Shown piece by piece: positions 28,718 to 37,591 of a stretch of DNA of 64,000 nt. The stretch spans positions 1,167,313 through 1,231,312 of the forward strand of contig NZ_MKFI01000002.1 in assembly GCF_001982635.1 (NCBI RefSeq), given 5' to 3'. The notes beneath the pieces were generated by a model. That model worked only from the letters and a program-made list of their open reading frames with translations. It was not told where the DNA came from and ran no database searches. Both the position numbers and the translations under genes were made by a program. The DNA comes from Bradyrhizobium mercantei. GTDB taxonomy: Bacteria; Pseudomonadota; Alphaproteobacteria; Rhizobiales; Xanthobacteraceae. Position 1 is the stretch's first letter, and the number at the start of each line of letters is the position of its first letter.

Positions 28718-28980
28718 TGCCAACTTTGTCGAAGCCGCACTCGTGATAGACGGAAGCCGGGATCCGATCGCGAGGCGGCGCTTTGATGAATTGTTCAAAG
28801 AAGCGAGCATCGGGGTTGAGCCGGTTACTAAGGAGCAGGCGCGCATCGCACGTCCTGCGTACCGCAATGTCGGCGATTGTTTCGCATACGCCTTGGCCAA
28901 GGCGACGGATGCCCCTGCTCTTTAAGGGTGACGATTTCATCCACGCCGACGTCCCGCCTGCGCTGGGCCAGTTGCGATGA
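28718..28980 (+). pseudogene. vapC: VapC-type PIN-domain toxin remnant
   Basis: The + strand reads NFVEAALVIDGSRDPIARRR, ELFKEASIGVEPVTKEQARI and then VGDCFAYALAKATDAP, which is the C-terminal half of a VapC ribonuclease. About a dozen residues usually found before VGDCFAYA (a GxxHPAxLN stretch) are missing, and a frameshift follows, because the family ending LLFKGDDFIHADV continues in another frame up to the TGA at 28978-28980. The N-terminal half, with the first catalytic aspartate, is gone, and no vapB antitoxin is present. It is a dead toxin gene. Confidence 0.8.
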
Positions 28981-29203
28981 TCAAGCCGAAAACCGAAGAG
29001 TCCAAGAGTCCGACGAGGTCTAACCGTTCACTGGACAGATCAGCACGCTTGCGGCCCACCGCGCATGGTTACGGGCCAACTACCACTGTCGATTTTTCTT
29101 CCACGAGAATGGTAGCGGCCGGGCCGCGTCCCCACCGGTCATGACGAATCCGCCAATAATGACGTGGTTAGCCGGGCCGTTGGTCCAGAACCAAAACGAG
29201 GAG

Positions 29204-30298
29204 TTACCGTTCAGGGGCGGTCGTGTTGTTGTTGGTTACGGTATTGTTATTGGACTGGTTTATGAAGATTTCGGCGTCGCTCGCCGGCAGACGTTGTTGC
29301 GTGTTGTTCCCATAGACGGTGTTGCCGGTGATGACGGCGTCGGCTGTCTGGAGCGACTCGATCCCGGGGCCACCGTTGCCGTAGACCGTATTGTTTTGGA
29401 CGAGGATTTGGCCCGCATATCCGGTATTGGTGTCCAGGATGATACCTTCACCATCGGTGATTGTGCCGTCGCCGGCCGTCGGGACCAACTGGGCGTTGTT
29501 GTAGGCCCGGTTGCCGATTATGATGAAATGGACACCAGGATTCGTGTCCAGGTTCGCCGAAGTAAAGACAGAGATGCCGCTAGCGCCGTACGCCGACCAG
29601 TGCGCGTTGTCGTGGACTGTGTTGTTTAGGATCTGCACATAGTCAGCCCCGATTGTAGCGATGCCACCGCCGGGTTGATTGTAGACCGTGTTGTTCGCGA
29701 TCGTGATATGGTTGGGAACTATGCCATTGCCGGGTGAATTAACGGCTATGCCGTTCCCATTGAGGCTCGCGCTTTCGGTGCTATACCCCGCCAATGCCTG
29801 ACTCAACGTGTAGTTGGCCGCACCGCCTATTACGGTGAAACCCTTGACGTTAATGTAGGATGCCTGGATGTTGATTCCGTTCCAGGTGCCCGAGCTATCA
29901 ATGACAGGCGTTTGCCCGGGAGCGGCTTCGAAGGTAATCGGCGCGCTCGCGGTACCGCTGGTGGTAATATTGAGCACACTACCGCCCGCCGGTGCCGTAT
30001 AAGTACCGTTCATGACCTCCACAGTGTCGCCCGCTTTCACCAGGTTCGCGGCTGCCTGCAGAGTGGCCAGAGGAGCACTGGCAGACGTGCCTGCGTTGCT
30101 GTCCTGCCCGATTACAGAGCTCACGTAATACGTGGTCATAGATCCTGCCGGCGAAGGGACGCCCGCGCTGCACAGATTTGTCGTTGGCACCGTACCGGTC
30201 AAATTGCCGTTTGCAGATCCGCAAATTCCGTCAACGGCCTGAGCGGCCCCTGCGCCAACGCAAGCCATGCCGACAGTAATAAAAAACACTCTCAACAT
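29204..30298 (-). CDS. secreted right-handed beta-helix protein, paralogue with Sec signal
   Basis: 364 residues. It begins with a Sec leader (MLRVFFITVGMACVGAGAAQ, cleavage after AQA) and a short Cys-containing spacer (VDGICGSANGNLTG ... NLCSAG). From residue 54 it continues MTTYYVSS with a beta-helix domain very close to residues 1-310 of the 692-residue protein at 25910-27988 (for example VQILNNTVHDNAHWSAYGAS and NTVYGNNTQQRLPASDAE). It stops at NNTTAPER, where the longer protein enters its PT linker, so it lacks the linkers, Ig-like and C-terminal domains. It is probably exported through Sec rather than type I. A frameshifted continuation just after the stop (29100-29203) may be leftover coding sequence. 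Confidence 0.85.
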   Translation of the reverse strand: MLRVFFITVGMACVGAGAAQAVDGICGSANGNLTGTVPTTNLCSAGVPSPAGSMTTYYVSSVIGQDSNAGTSASAPLATLQAAANLVKAGDTVEVMNGTYTAPAGGSVLNITTSGTASAPITFEAAPGQTPVIDSSGTWNGINIQASYINVKGFTVIGGAANYTLSQALAGYSTESASLNGNGIAVNSPGNGIVPNHITIANNTVYNQPGGGIATIGADYVQILNNTVHDNAHWSAYGASGISVFTSANLDTNPGVHFIIIGNRAYNNAQLVPTAGDGTITDGEGIILDTNTGYAGQILVQNNTVYGNGGPGIESLQTADAVITGNTVYGNNTQQRLPASDAEIFINQSNNNTVTNNNTTAPER

Positions 30299-30342
30299 TT
30301 TGCTGTGTACCGGTCCTCGTCATGAGCCCAAGCTTCACAAAT
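30227..30342 (-). repeat. leader/upstream repeat, copy 1
   Basis: The first 72 coding bases of the Sec-type beta-helix gene plus about 40 bases upstream (GTGAAGCTTGGGCTCATG and CGAGGACC) match, with few substitutions, the + strand sequence at 32861-32994. The two copies are inverted relative to each other and about 2.6 kb apart. Confidence 0.8.
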
Positions 30343-30559
30343 CTGCCCTTCTGCCCGTTGTCGTTGCTCCATAGTCAAGATGGTGATCTCGAGCGGCTGA
30401 AGCTTCGTAAAATCAAAAGCCACTATTCGCAAAAAAGCAATCCACGGCCGTCGCACCACTTTTAGGTGGCCGTAAATTTGCCAGGTAGGAGCCACATCAA
30501 ATGACCGAGGACGACGATCATTGCGAGGAATCCTGACCGCGTCAAAATTGTTTTGCCGT

Positions 30560-31471
30560 TTACAGGCCAACATCTTGGGCGCCTGAGCTGATGATCAAAG
30601 GCTTCCTCCTGGTCATCGCCTGCAACATTGGTCTTTCAATCATAATGTGAACTCCAAGGCCGGCGCCTGCCGCAACGACCATGCCCACCGGTACAAACCA
30701 TGCCGATGGTGCTTCCCAGACTCGTAGCAGCATGGTGAGCGCGAACCCGTGCACGAGATAGCTGGAGTAGGATGCGTCGCCGAAAGGCTCCAGGAACTTG
30801 ACTGACCTTGCGAGACCCTTCGGCTCCACGAAACCGGCCGACCGCCAAAGTGCGGCGATTGCTACCCCGACCACGAACCAAAGTACTATTGGGGAGCTCA
30901 GATATTTCAGGATGCCGGTTGGCAACACCAAGCCGACTGAAGTGAAGATGCCCAGTACAACTGCTATACCTGGCAAGGCGAATTTACGCGGGAATGTCAG
31001 AGCCCCGGCGAAGATTGCGTAGAACATCATTTCGTAGTTCAAGGTCCAGCCCTGGCTCAGTATGGGATGCCAGCCGCCATTCTCGTTGTAGTACGGAATA
31101 AAGAGGAGGGATTGCAGCAATTCCGCCCATCCCTCGGGTGCTTTATCGCTTGCCCTGTGGAAGACGAGCGCTGCTATGGTGGCAACCCAGTAAAGCGGCA
31201 CAATGCGAACAATGCGTCGTCGCATGAATTTCTGTGCGGCGCCGGGCATGGCGAAATCATCCCAGCAGATGTGCACCATGATGAAGCCGGATATGACGAA
31301 GAAGATGTCGACGCCAATGGTGCCAAGCGCCCAAGCGAAAGATGTCATCGGGTTTGAGAGGTCATTATGGGTAACAGCAAGCAGGGCATGATCTGCGACG
31401 ACTAGCCAAGCGGCTATCGCGCGGAGCGCCTGGAGAAAATAAAATTTACTGCTGGCTTTCGGAGCTCTCAT
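30560..31471 (-). CDS. acyltransferase 3 family membrane protein
   Basis: 303 residues with around nine to ten hydrophobic segments. Family markers are LQALRAIAAWLVVADHAL at the N-terminus (with the conserved histidine), GTIGVDIFFVISGFIMVH, and RRRIVRIVPLYWVATIAAL. These proteins (OafA, ExoZ, NodX relatives) add acetyl or succinyl groups to sugars of surface polysaccharides at the inner membrane. The length is short of the usual 350-380 but no domain is visibly missing. It is the first gene of the polysaccharide island proper on this strand. Confidence 0.88.
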   Translation of the reverse strand: MRAPKASSKFYFLQALRAIAAWLVVADHALLAVTHNDLSNPMTSFAWALGTIGVDIFFVISGFIMVHICWDDFAMPGAAQKFMRRRIVRIVPLYWVATIAALVFHRASDKAPEGWAELLQSLLFIPYYNENGGWHPILSQGWTLNYEMMFYAIFAGALTFPRKFALPGIAVVLGIFTSVGLVLPTGILKYLSSPIVLWFVVGVAIAALWRSAGFVEPKGLARSVKFLEPFGDASYSSYLVHGFALTMLLRVWEAPSAWFVPVGMVVAAGAGLGVHIMIERPMLQAMTRRKPLIISSGAQDVGL

Positions 31472-31780
31472 TAGAAGGATTTACCAACAACCGATCCTTA
31501 ATAATAACCACACCAACATTTAAATCAACTTAGAAATCAAATATCGAGCGCCCGGCTTCCGAGGGCGAAAAAGGGTTAGATTGATCTGCCCAAAAAGTTG
31601 CGGATCATTCTGCCAAGTCGGCGTTATCCCAACACAATCAACGGGTTCGCTCGCGAGCGGTCGGGCAATTTGAAGGGTGCGCGACGCGCTTGCTGAACGT
31701 TGCCCGTGCCAGCACCAGTCAATTTAAACACTTTAATAATTTAGTTATTTATATTAATATCAAAACCAGAACTTAATCAC
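31472..31780. other. A/T-rich intergenic region
   Basis: About 300 bases upstream of the acyltransferase, with strongly A/T-rich stretches (31490-31545, 31728-31770). It probably holds the acyltransferase promoter. No gene seen. Confidence 0.4.
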
Positions 31781-31940
31781 CGCAGCTTGGTTGCGACACC
31801 CAGGCAAGGATTTTGAGGCGGTCCGCCCGCTTTGAGCGGAAGACGAAGATCGTGCCTGAGAACGGATCATGCTTGAGCTGCTCGCGCACCAGCGCCACGA
31901 GGCTGTCGGCGCCGCACCGGAAGTCCACCGGCTTCGGCCA
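31781..31940 (-). pseudogene. IS66-family TnpB (Orf2) fragment
   Basis: On the reverse strand the sequence reads KPVDFRCGADSLVALVRE followed by DPFSGTIFVFRSKRADRLK, matching the IS66 Orf2 signature (DFRKGxDGLAxLV ... FVFRxKRADRLKIL). Only about 45 codons remain. Confidence 0.8.
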
Positions 31941-32032
31941 CCAGCAACCCTACCGCGGCGGCGTTGCCCAGCAGATCGTTAATGTTTGCCTAGGATTACT
32001 CAGTGGCGGGGATTACTCAGCGGAGGCGTTTC

Positions 32033-32854
32033 ATGGAGAATGTTCTGACCAAACTGACATCCCCGAAATGGCTCAGGGAAGCGATCTCGGGGCGTGTGCG
32101 AAACCTCGCCAACTCATTCAATTTCTCTCCCTTCGTAATAGAGCGCGAAGTCGCGGGCGAAAAGCACATATTTTATATTGGGAATGTGACCGGGAAGAGC
32201 TGGTACAATAGCAGAACCGACATCTCACCTGAGATGACCATGGTCGGGCGCGAGCTCGTCAGACCTGGTGCAATCGTCTTCGAATGCGGCGCGCACCACG
32301 GGGCGCAGTCGATCCTTCTGTCTCGGTGGGTGGGGACCGGCGGTAAAGTCGTGGCGATTGAGCCAATTCCGGAAAACGTTTCAATTCTTAGGAAGAATAT
32401 AGAAATCAATAACCTAACCAACGTTCTTGTCGTTGACAGGGCGGTAGGGTCTGGTCGCGGCCACCTATCGATGGCGCCGAATTCCAATGGAAGTGTGCGG
32501 GCTGGCGGGAAGCGCACGATCTCAGTGGAAAGCATCACGTTAGATGCCCTCGCGGAGGAGCTTAAGATCATTCCAACGTTCCTCAAGATCGATGTGGAAG
32601 GCTACGAATACCAGGTGCTGGAAGGCGCCAGATCGATCCTAGCCACGACCCCTGCGGTGTTCGTCGAAGTGCACACGCCGACGCTCCCGCGGTACGGGAG
32701 AAAATTCGAAGATCTGTGGAAATTCATAGATCCCGGCAAGTACGACATCTTCATACAGGACGAGGATTTCAAAGAGCCGGAGGCATACTCTCCAGCAAAC
32801 GTGCCGAGCGGCCGAGTGCATCTGTTCTTTCGACCACGGGCAGCAACACTCTAA
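32033..32854 (+). CDS. FkbM-family methyltransferase
   Basis: 273 residues from ATG 32033, which has GGAGG 6 bases upstream; a GTG at 32003 lacks one. The SAM-binding motif I is VFECGAHHGAQSILLSRW, followed by the acidic GKVVAIEPIPENVSILRKN and the FkbM signature FLKIDVEGYEYQVLEGA near the C-terminus. These enzymes O-methylate sugars, often at the end of an O-antigen or exopolysaccharide chain. It stands alone on the + strand between insertion-sequence fragments, so it was probably carried in by transfer. Confidence 0.88.
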   Translation: MENVLTKLTSPKWLREAISGRVRNLANSFNFSPFVIEREVAGEKHIFYIGNVTGKSWYNSRTDISPEMTMVGRELVRPGAIVFECGAHHGAQSILLSRWVGTGGKVVAIEPIPENVSILRKNIEINNLTNVLVVDRAVGSGRGHLSMAPNSNGSVRAGGKRTISVESITLDALAEELKIIPTFLKIDVEGYEYQVLEGARSILATTPAVFVEVHTPTLPRYGRKFEDLWKFIDPGKYDIFIQDEDFKEPEAYSPANVPSGRVHLFFRPRAATL

Positions 32855-32860
32855 CAGCCC

Positions 32861-32994
32861 ATCTGTGAAGTTTGGGCTCATGGCGAGGACCAGTACACAG
32901 CAAGATGTTGAGAGCGCTTCTTGTTACTGTGGGCATGGTTTTCCTTGGCACAGGCGCTGCTCAGGCCGTGGACGGAACATCCGCGGCCAGTATC
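32861..32994 (+). pseudogene. orphan leader-peptide remnant (copy 2 of the leader repeat)
   Basis: ATG 32905 starts MLRALLVTVGMVFLGTGAAQ and ends VDGTSAAS, a Sec leader matching that of the beta-helix gene at 29204-30298, including the roughly 40 bases upstream. The coding sequence then runs straight into the end of an IS21-family element at 32995. The body of the gene has been lost. It is likely a second copy of the secreted beta-helix gene or a relative, destroyed by insertion and deletion. Confidence 0.8.
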
Positions 32995-33021
32995 TGTCAA
33001 TCGGCTTGCAAATTTGCCCCC

Positions 33022-33856
33022 TCATCGGCGTCCAATTTTGACCCCTTTGCGCGGGGCTTTGCTGGTAGCACTCGTCTCGTCGGAGCTGGCCGGGATAGCG
33101 GAGGCGAGACGAGCGCGGGTGGCGTGATCGTCGTCTCGGCTTTTGAACCGCCAGCTATCGTTGTCGGTCTCGACAATGTCGCAGTGATGGGTCAATCGGT
33201 CGAGCAGCGCGGTGGTCATCTTGGCGTCGCCGAACACGCTCGGCCATTCGCCGAAGGCGAGATTGGTGGTCACGATGATGGAGGCGCGCTCATAGAGCCG
33301 GCTGACGAGGTGAAAGAGAAGCTGGCCACCGGACTGGGCGAAGGGCAAATAGCCGAGTTCATCTAGTGATGAAGTCCATCCGGGTCAGGTGCTCGGCGAG
33401 CCGTCCTTGCCGTCCGTTGCGAGTCTCAGTCTCGAGGCGATTGACGAGGTCGACTACGTTGAAGAATCGGCCGCGGGCACCGGATCGGATGCAGCTTCTG
33501 GCGATGGCAATGGCCAGGTGGGTCTTGCCTGTGCCGGTGCCGCCAACCAGCACGACGTTGCGTTGTTGGGCGATGAAGCCGCCGCTAGCGAGATCATTGA
33601 CGAGAGTCTGATTGATCGGCGTGCCGTCGAACTGGAAGTCGGCGATGTCCTTGACAAGCGGCAGCTTGGCAATGGTGAGCTGGCACTTGATCGAGCGGGC
33701 CCGCTTCTCGTTGATCTCGGCGTTGAGCAGGTCGCCGACAATGCGCTGGGGTTCGTGCTGGCGCTTGATCGCAGTCGCCATGATCTCGTCGAAGGCGGCC
33801 TTCATGCCGTAGAGCTTGAGTTCGCCCATGAGGTCGAAGATTTGGGTTCGTTCCAT
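33022..33856 (-). pseudogene. istB: istB (IS21 helper ATPase), frameshifted
   Basis: The gene begins MERTQIFDLMGELKLYGMKA at 33856 (its ATG overlaps the istA stop) and includes the Walker A motif LVGGTGTGKTHLAIAIA. At about 33360 the reading frame breaks: DFITR is followed by a stop, while the family continuation [18 protein letters not shown] and later [20 protein letters not shown] lies in another frame. The bases between the conserved ATC and GAT codons are two short of the family pattern. IstB would be inactive unless the shift is suppressed. Confidence 0.85.
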
Positions 33857-34746
33857 CAGATGGCCCTCCGGAGGTTGTCGTAGCGGGCACAATCGGCGAT
33901 TGGCGCATGGCGGAGCGTCAGTGCGGCCGGCGTCATGATGTTGGCCGGTGGGGCGGGTTCGCGTTGCCGGGCCAGGATGTTGAGCACAACATCGGCGGAA
34001 TGGACGCCGTGACCGAGCGCTTCGGCACAAGCGGCTTCCACCGCCGGCAGACCATCGGACAGAACTGCGTTGAGGATGTCGACCATCTGCCGGTTACCGT
34101 CATCGGTGCTGGCTTGCGTCGGATCCGCTCGATCGCGGCCGGCAGCACCCAGTCTTTGAAGGGAGCACCGTTGCGCAAGGCGCCGGGTTTGCGGGCGAGC
34201 ACCGGCACATAATGCCAGGGTCGTAGACGGTATCGCCGCGGCCAAAGGATGCGGGTGCTCGGCTACGATGCGTCCATCCTGACGGATCACGATGCGATCG
34301 GCATAGGCTTGAACCTCGACCGGTCGTCCGACTGCGCTGGCTGCGACCGAGTACTTGTTGTTGTCGAAGCGCACCAGGCAGGTCTTCGAGACCGATGCCG
34401 TCACCGCATGGAAGCCGTCGAAGCGACCGGCATAGGGAACGAGTTTGGGGCGTTCGGCTCCGAACACCTCCCAGATCGTCTGATCGACCAACACCGGATG
34501 GCGATGCGCCTTGGCGTAGGCGATGCATTTGTCGAGCAGCCAGGCGTTTAACTCGTCGAGGTTTTTGAACCGCAGCCGCGGCGTGAAGAAGTCTTCCCTG
34601 ACCAGCCCGACCTGGTTCTCGACCTGCCCCTTCTCCCAGCCCGACGCTGGCGTGCAGGCGACCGGATCCACCAGATAGTGGCTGCACATCTGCAGGAAGC
34701 GGCGATTATAGAGACGCCCTTTACCGACGAAGATCGCCTCCACCAT
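33856..34746 (-). pseudogene. istA: istA (IS21 transposase), truncated and frameshifted
   Basis: Only the C-terminal part is present: EAIFVGKGRLYNRRFLQMCS, ASGWEKGQVENQVGLVRE, and the chromo/SH3-like VRFDNNKYSVAASAVGRPVE. The middle of the tail is out of frame: the family stretch VLARKPGALRNGAPFKDW is found in a different frame near 34150-34200, after which the main frame resumes as VDILNAVLSDGLPAVEAAC. The N-terminal helix-turn-helix and most of the catalytic domain are absent. Confidence 0.85.
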
Positions 34747-34749
34747 CGC

Positions 34750-34905
34750 TGGATGATCTTTGGGGCTCAGGTCAGCTATGCCATGTCGAGGCGCATCGCT
34801 CTCCAGCGCTTCCTGAGCGACGGCCGCATAGAGATCGACTCCAACATCGTCTGGCGTTGTCCCTCAATGGGACCATTACAAGCGAGAGATCTTCTCTTTG
34901 CTATG
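34750..34905 (+). pseudogene. IS66-family transposase (TnpC) fragment
   Basis: The + strand encodes AQVSYAMSRRIALQRFLSDG followed by RIEIDSNIVWR, matching the IS66 transposase C-terminal pattern (A..YAL.RW.AL.RFL.DGRIEIDNN.VER). The final catalytic glutamate region is altered and the rest is lost. It is fused end to end with the IS21 remnant. Confidence 0.65.
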
Positions 34906-36262
34906 AATAAGACGGTCTACTCTCTGGCCGAGACCGCTCCACCAAGCCCCGCCGTTGTGTCAGATAATTCTGCCGCCGCACTGCTCCCATTGCTCTTTCG
35001 CACATGAGCCAGAATACGAAGAAGAGAATTGTCCAAGCGCTGGCAAAGTCCATCAAAACCCACTCTGTCACTCCAGTGATTACGATGGCACCGTTGCACA
35101 ACAATGATGATGTTCCGAGTTCCCTGGCTGACGTTCGCAAGCAGCGGTAGGCCAGCCATACGCTTCTTAAGAAGATGACGGAGATCAAGGTCGTGCCTAA
35201 CACGCCTACCTCCAACAACATCTCCAATAATCCATTGTGGGCGTGTGCAACACGCCAGCCCAACCGAGCAAAAATCACATTTGCATCTGGATTGGCCACC
35301 CCCCAGAATGCGTAATAACCCCAGCCCGCGACTGGCCGCTCATAGATGTTATCTACCACCACAGGCCACAGTTCTGTACGACCTGTTAGCGTTGCGTCTT
35401 TTCCGAGTATTTCTATTAACGGATCTGGGAACAGAGCCAAAGCCAGGGCGATCGCTCCCGAAAGAACTGCCAAAGATGTACCCAGAACCCGTGTAAGTCC
35501 GCCCCTTCTGTAGAGACAGATGAAAAACGATACTACACACAAATACAGGGTTACCGAGATCGAAGTTGAAGATCTGCTGGCAAGCACCATCACTAGGAAC
35601 ACTATCAAACTAACAACGCCCCAAAATCGCGCCTGCCTGCTCGCCCCGACCCGCAGGAGATGCATGCTAGCAAGTGCACCTGCGGCCACCACTTGACCAA
35701 GGATATTTTTTTGGGGGAAGATTCCTCGTAACGCGAGCGTGACCTCGGGCGAGGCCACGAAAGAATCGAACGAATCGGGGAGCGCGAGCGCGCTGCTCGG
35801 ATAAACGGCCAGCAACACGAGCGAAGCAACGGCCGATAGCAAGCAGGCCGCGCTCATCAAACCCGTGAATTCACGATCAGTCAGACGGGCCGCCATGCCG
35901 ATCACGCCAAGAACAAAGAACACATATAATCCCCCCCGTCGCGCTGTGGTCCAGGGGTCGACTGACCAAGCGGTTGAGAGCAAGAAAAGCGAGACCAAGG
36001 AAATAGCAAGGAGCTCCCCGGTGCTAATATTCTTGGTCGTGCGGAATCTGCCCCAAAACAGCGCAAGACAGGCCACCACGGATCCAAGATTCAAGGCCGC
36101 TGCCAATGCCGTCGTGGTCGCGCCGCCGTCTTGAAACTCGCCGTAATACAGCCGAGATAAAATGCCAAACGCGCCAACCGTGTGCAGCACGAAGAAGGCC
36201 GATGCTAGATCTGTATAGTTCCATCGGAACGCATAAGTTCCAGATCTTCTAATTGAGCTCAT
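34901..36262 (-). CDS. O-antigen ligase/polymerase-family membrane protein
   Basis: 453 residues from ATG 36262; the frame is open further upstream, but that part is leftover epimerase sequence. It has about eleven hydrophobic segments and the Wzy_C region with a large periplasmic loop ([20 protein letters not shown], then [20 protein letters not shown]), where the arginine and histidine typical of O-antigen ligase/polymerase enzymes are present. It either polymerises the repeat unit or attaches it to an acceptor. It is co-directional with the epimerase and heptose genes upstream. Its 3' end runs into IS66 debris, so the last 30 residues may not be native. Confidence 0.85.
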   Translation of the reverse strand: MSSIRRSGTYAFRWNYTDLASAFFVLHTVGAFGILSRLYYGEFQDGGATTTALAAALNLGSVVACLALFWGRFRTTKNISTGELLAISLVSLFLLSTAWSVDPWTTARRGGLYVFFVLGVIGMAARLTDREFTGLMSAACLLSAVASLVLLAVYPSSALALPDSFDSFVASPEVTLALRGIFPQKNILGQVVAAGALASMHLLRVGASRQARFWGVVSLIVFLVMVLASRSSTSISVTLYLCVVSFFICLYRRGGLTRVLGTSLAVLSGAIALALALFPDPLIEILGKDATLTGRTELWPVVVDNIYERPVAGWGYYAFWGVANPDANVIFARLGWRVAHAHNGLLEMLLEVGVLGTTLISVIFLRSVWLAYRCLRTSARELGTSSLLCNGAIVITGVTEWVLMDFASAWTILFFVFWLMCERAMGAVRRQNYLTQRRGLVERSRPESRPSYS

Positions 36263-36431
36263 AACTGGCACCGCGAGGCTGACGGTGGAGATGCTCCAAA
36301 TTACGTTTGGCGCCCGTGACCAGGTTATCAACGTATGGCACTTCGTGCCCCTGCTCCAATAAACGATCGATCAGATGGGAGCCAAGAAACCCAGTGCCGC
36401 CTGTAACGACAATGCGTCTGCGGCTTGTCAT
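36249..36431 (-). pseudogene. truncated NAD-dependent epimerase/decarboxylase (UDP-xylose synthase-like) fragment
   Basis: 60 codons with a Rossmann start: [20 protein letters not shown], then [16 protein letters not shown], which closely resembles the N-terminus of UDP-glucuronate decarboxylase enzymes. It ends abruptly at GASYELN inside the start region of the ligase gene. The remaining roughly 250 residues, including the YxxxK catalytic pair, are missing. A deletion has joined the two genes. Confidence 0.8.
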
Positions 36432-36509
36432 ATAGTCTCGGCATCATCATCTCCTCGGTGCTGCTGCTGCTGCGCCAACACCCGCCATTTGACATTCCGA
36501 CGCCGGCAG

Positions 36510-37484
36510 CTACGTGCTTCGTTCCAGCAACTGCGGATGCGCTTGCAGGTAGCGCACCGTATTGCGGATGCCCCGCTCGATAGATACCTGCGGTCGCCAA
36601 CCAAGCGCCTTGAGCTTGGTCGTGTCGAGATGAACGAATGGCGCGTCGCCAAGCCAACCGCGCTCGCCTCCGGTCGTGACATATTGAACCCGCTTTAGGT
36701 TGAGCTGGTCGACAACAATGTCCGCTAGATCCAGGACATTCATAAACGCGTCGTGGCCGAGATTGAAGACGTTCTTGGGGTCGTTAGAGTGTTCAAGCAC
36801 GTAGAAAATACCGTCAACGCCATCGACCACATCAAGATACGACTTGCGTTGTTTTCCGTCTCCCAACACTTCAAGCATTTGGCTGTTATTTTTAAGCTTT
36901 TTGACGAAGTCGAATACGACGCCGTGGGAATAGCGTTCTCCGACCCACGACACGAAGCGGAAGATGTAGCATCTGATGCCAAAGTATTCGGCGTACGCTT
37001 GAATCATAGCCTCGCATGCGAGCTTGCTGGCTCCGTAGAGGCTGGTCTGAATCGGCGCATAGGTCTCCGGCGTAGGGAAGATGTCCGGCTCACCATAAAC
37101 CGTGGCACTACTTGCAAATACAATGTGCTTAACTTCATTGATTCGCATTGCCTCCAAGACATTCCACGTTGCAATGGTATTTTGGTCAAGGTCGATTCGT
37201 GTTCGCGTTGCGCCTCCGCGCACGTCGGCATTCGCTTGAAAGTGGAACACACAGTCACAGCCTACCATCTCATTCTTGAGTCGTTCATTATCAAGAACGT
37301 CGGCACGCACGACCCGGATCTTCGGGTTCTCAGCATGGTGGCTGATGAACTGCTCCTGACCAGTGCTGAAATTGTCGTAGATAGTTATGTTGGTAGCCGT
37401 CTGGGCAAGCCGATCAACAATATGGCTCCCGATAAAACCGGCGCCACCAGTCACGAATGCTCGGTGCTTGTCAGTCAAATTCAT
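36510..37484 (-). CDS. NAD-dependent epimerase/dehydratase (extended SDR)
   Basis: 324 residues from ATG 37484 (GGTGG just upstream); an earlier in-frame start at 37511 adds unconserved residues. Motifs: the NAD loop FVTGGAGFIGSHIVDRL, the catalytic serine/threonine region FASSATVYGEP, and YGASKLACE with the catalytic tyrosine and lysine. It resembles UDP-glucose 4-epimerases and related nucleotide-sugar epimerases; exact specificity cannot be fixed. It lies about 110 bases after the heptose kinase in the same direction and probably supplies another activated sugar for the same polymer. Confidence 0.87.
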   Translation of the reverse strand: MNLTDKHRAFVTGGAGFIGSHIVDRLAQTATNITIYDNFSTGQEQFISHHAENPKIRVVRADVLDNERLKNEMVGCDCVFHFQANADVRGGATRTRIDLDQNTIATWNVLEAMRINEVKHIVFASSATVYGEPDIFPTPETYAPIQTSLYGASKLACEAMIQAYAEYFGIRCYIFRFVSWVGERYSHGVVFDFVKKLKNNSQMLEVLGDGKQRKSYLDVVDGVDGIFYVLEHSNDPKNVFNLGHDAFMNVLDLADIVVDQLNLKRVQYVTTGGERGWLGDAPFVHLDTTKLKALGWRPQVSIERGIRNTVRYLQAHPQLLERST

Positions 37485-37591
37485 AATTCCACCGAAGATT
37501 AGGTGCACCAACTGATGAAATTCATCGCCTAGTTCAGAACTGTTGGGGGAGGCCTTTGTACCGAAAGGGGGCAGCGTCTCCCCTCACCTAT

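Larger units (their letters stand above)
32995..34746 (-). mobile_element. truncated IS21-family element
   Basis: The element lies on the - strand with istA and istB in the normal order. The right end is near 32995, beginning TGTCAATCGG and followed by the short repeats GCAAATTTG and CCAATTTTGACCCC that mark many IS21 ends. The left end is lost: IstA has only its C-terminal portion and then joins IS66-like sequence. Both genes are frameshifted, so the element cannot move by itself. Confidence 0.8.
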
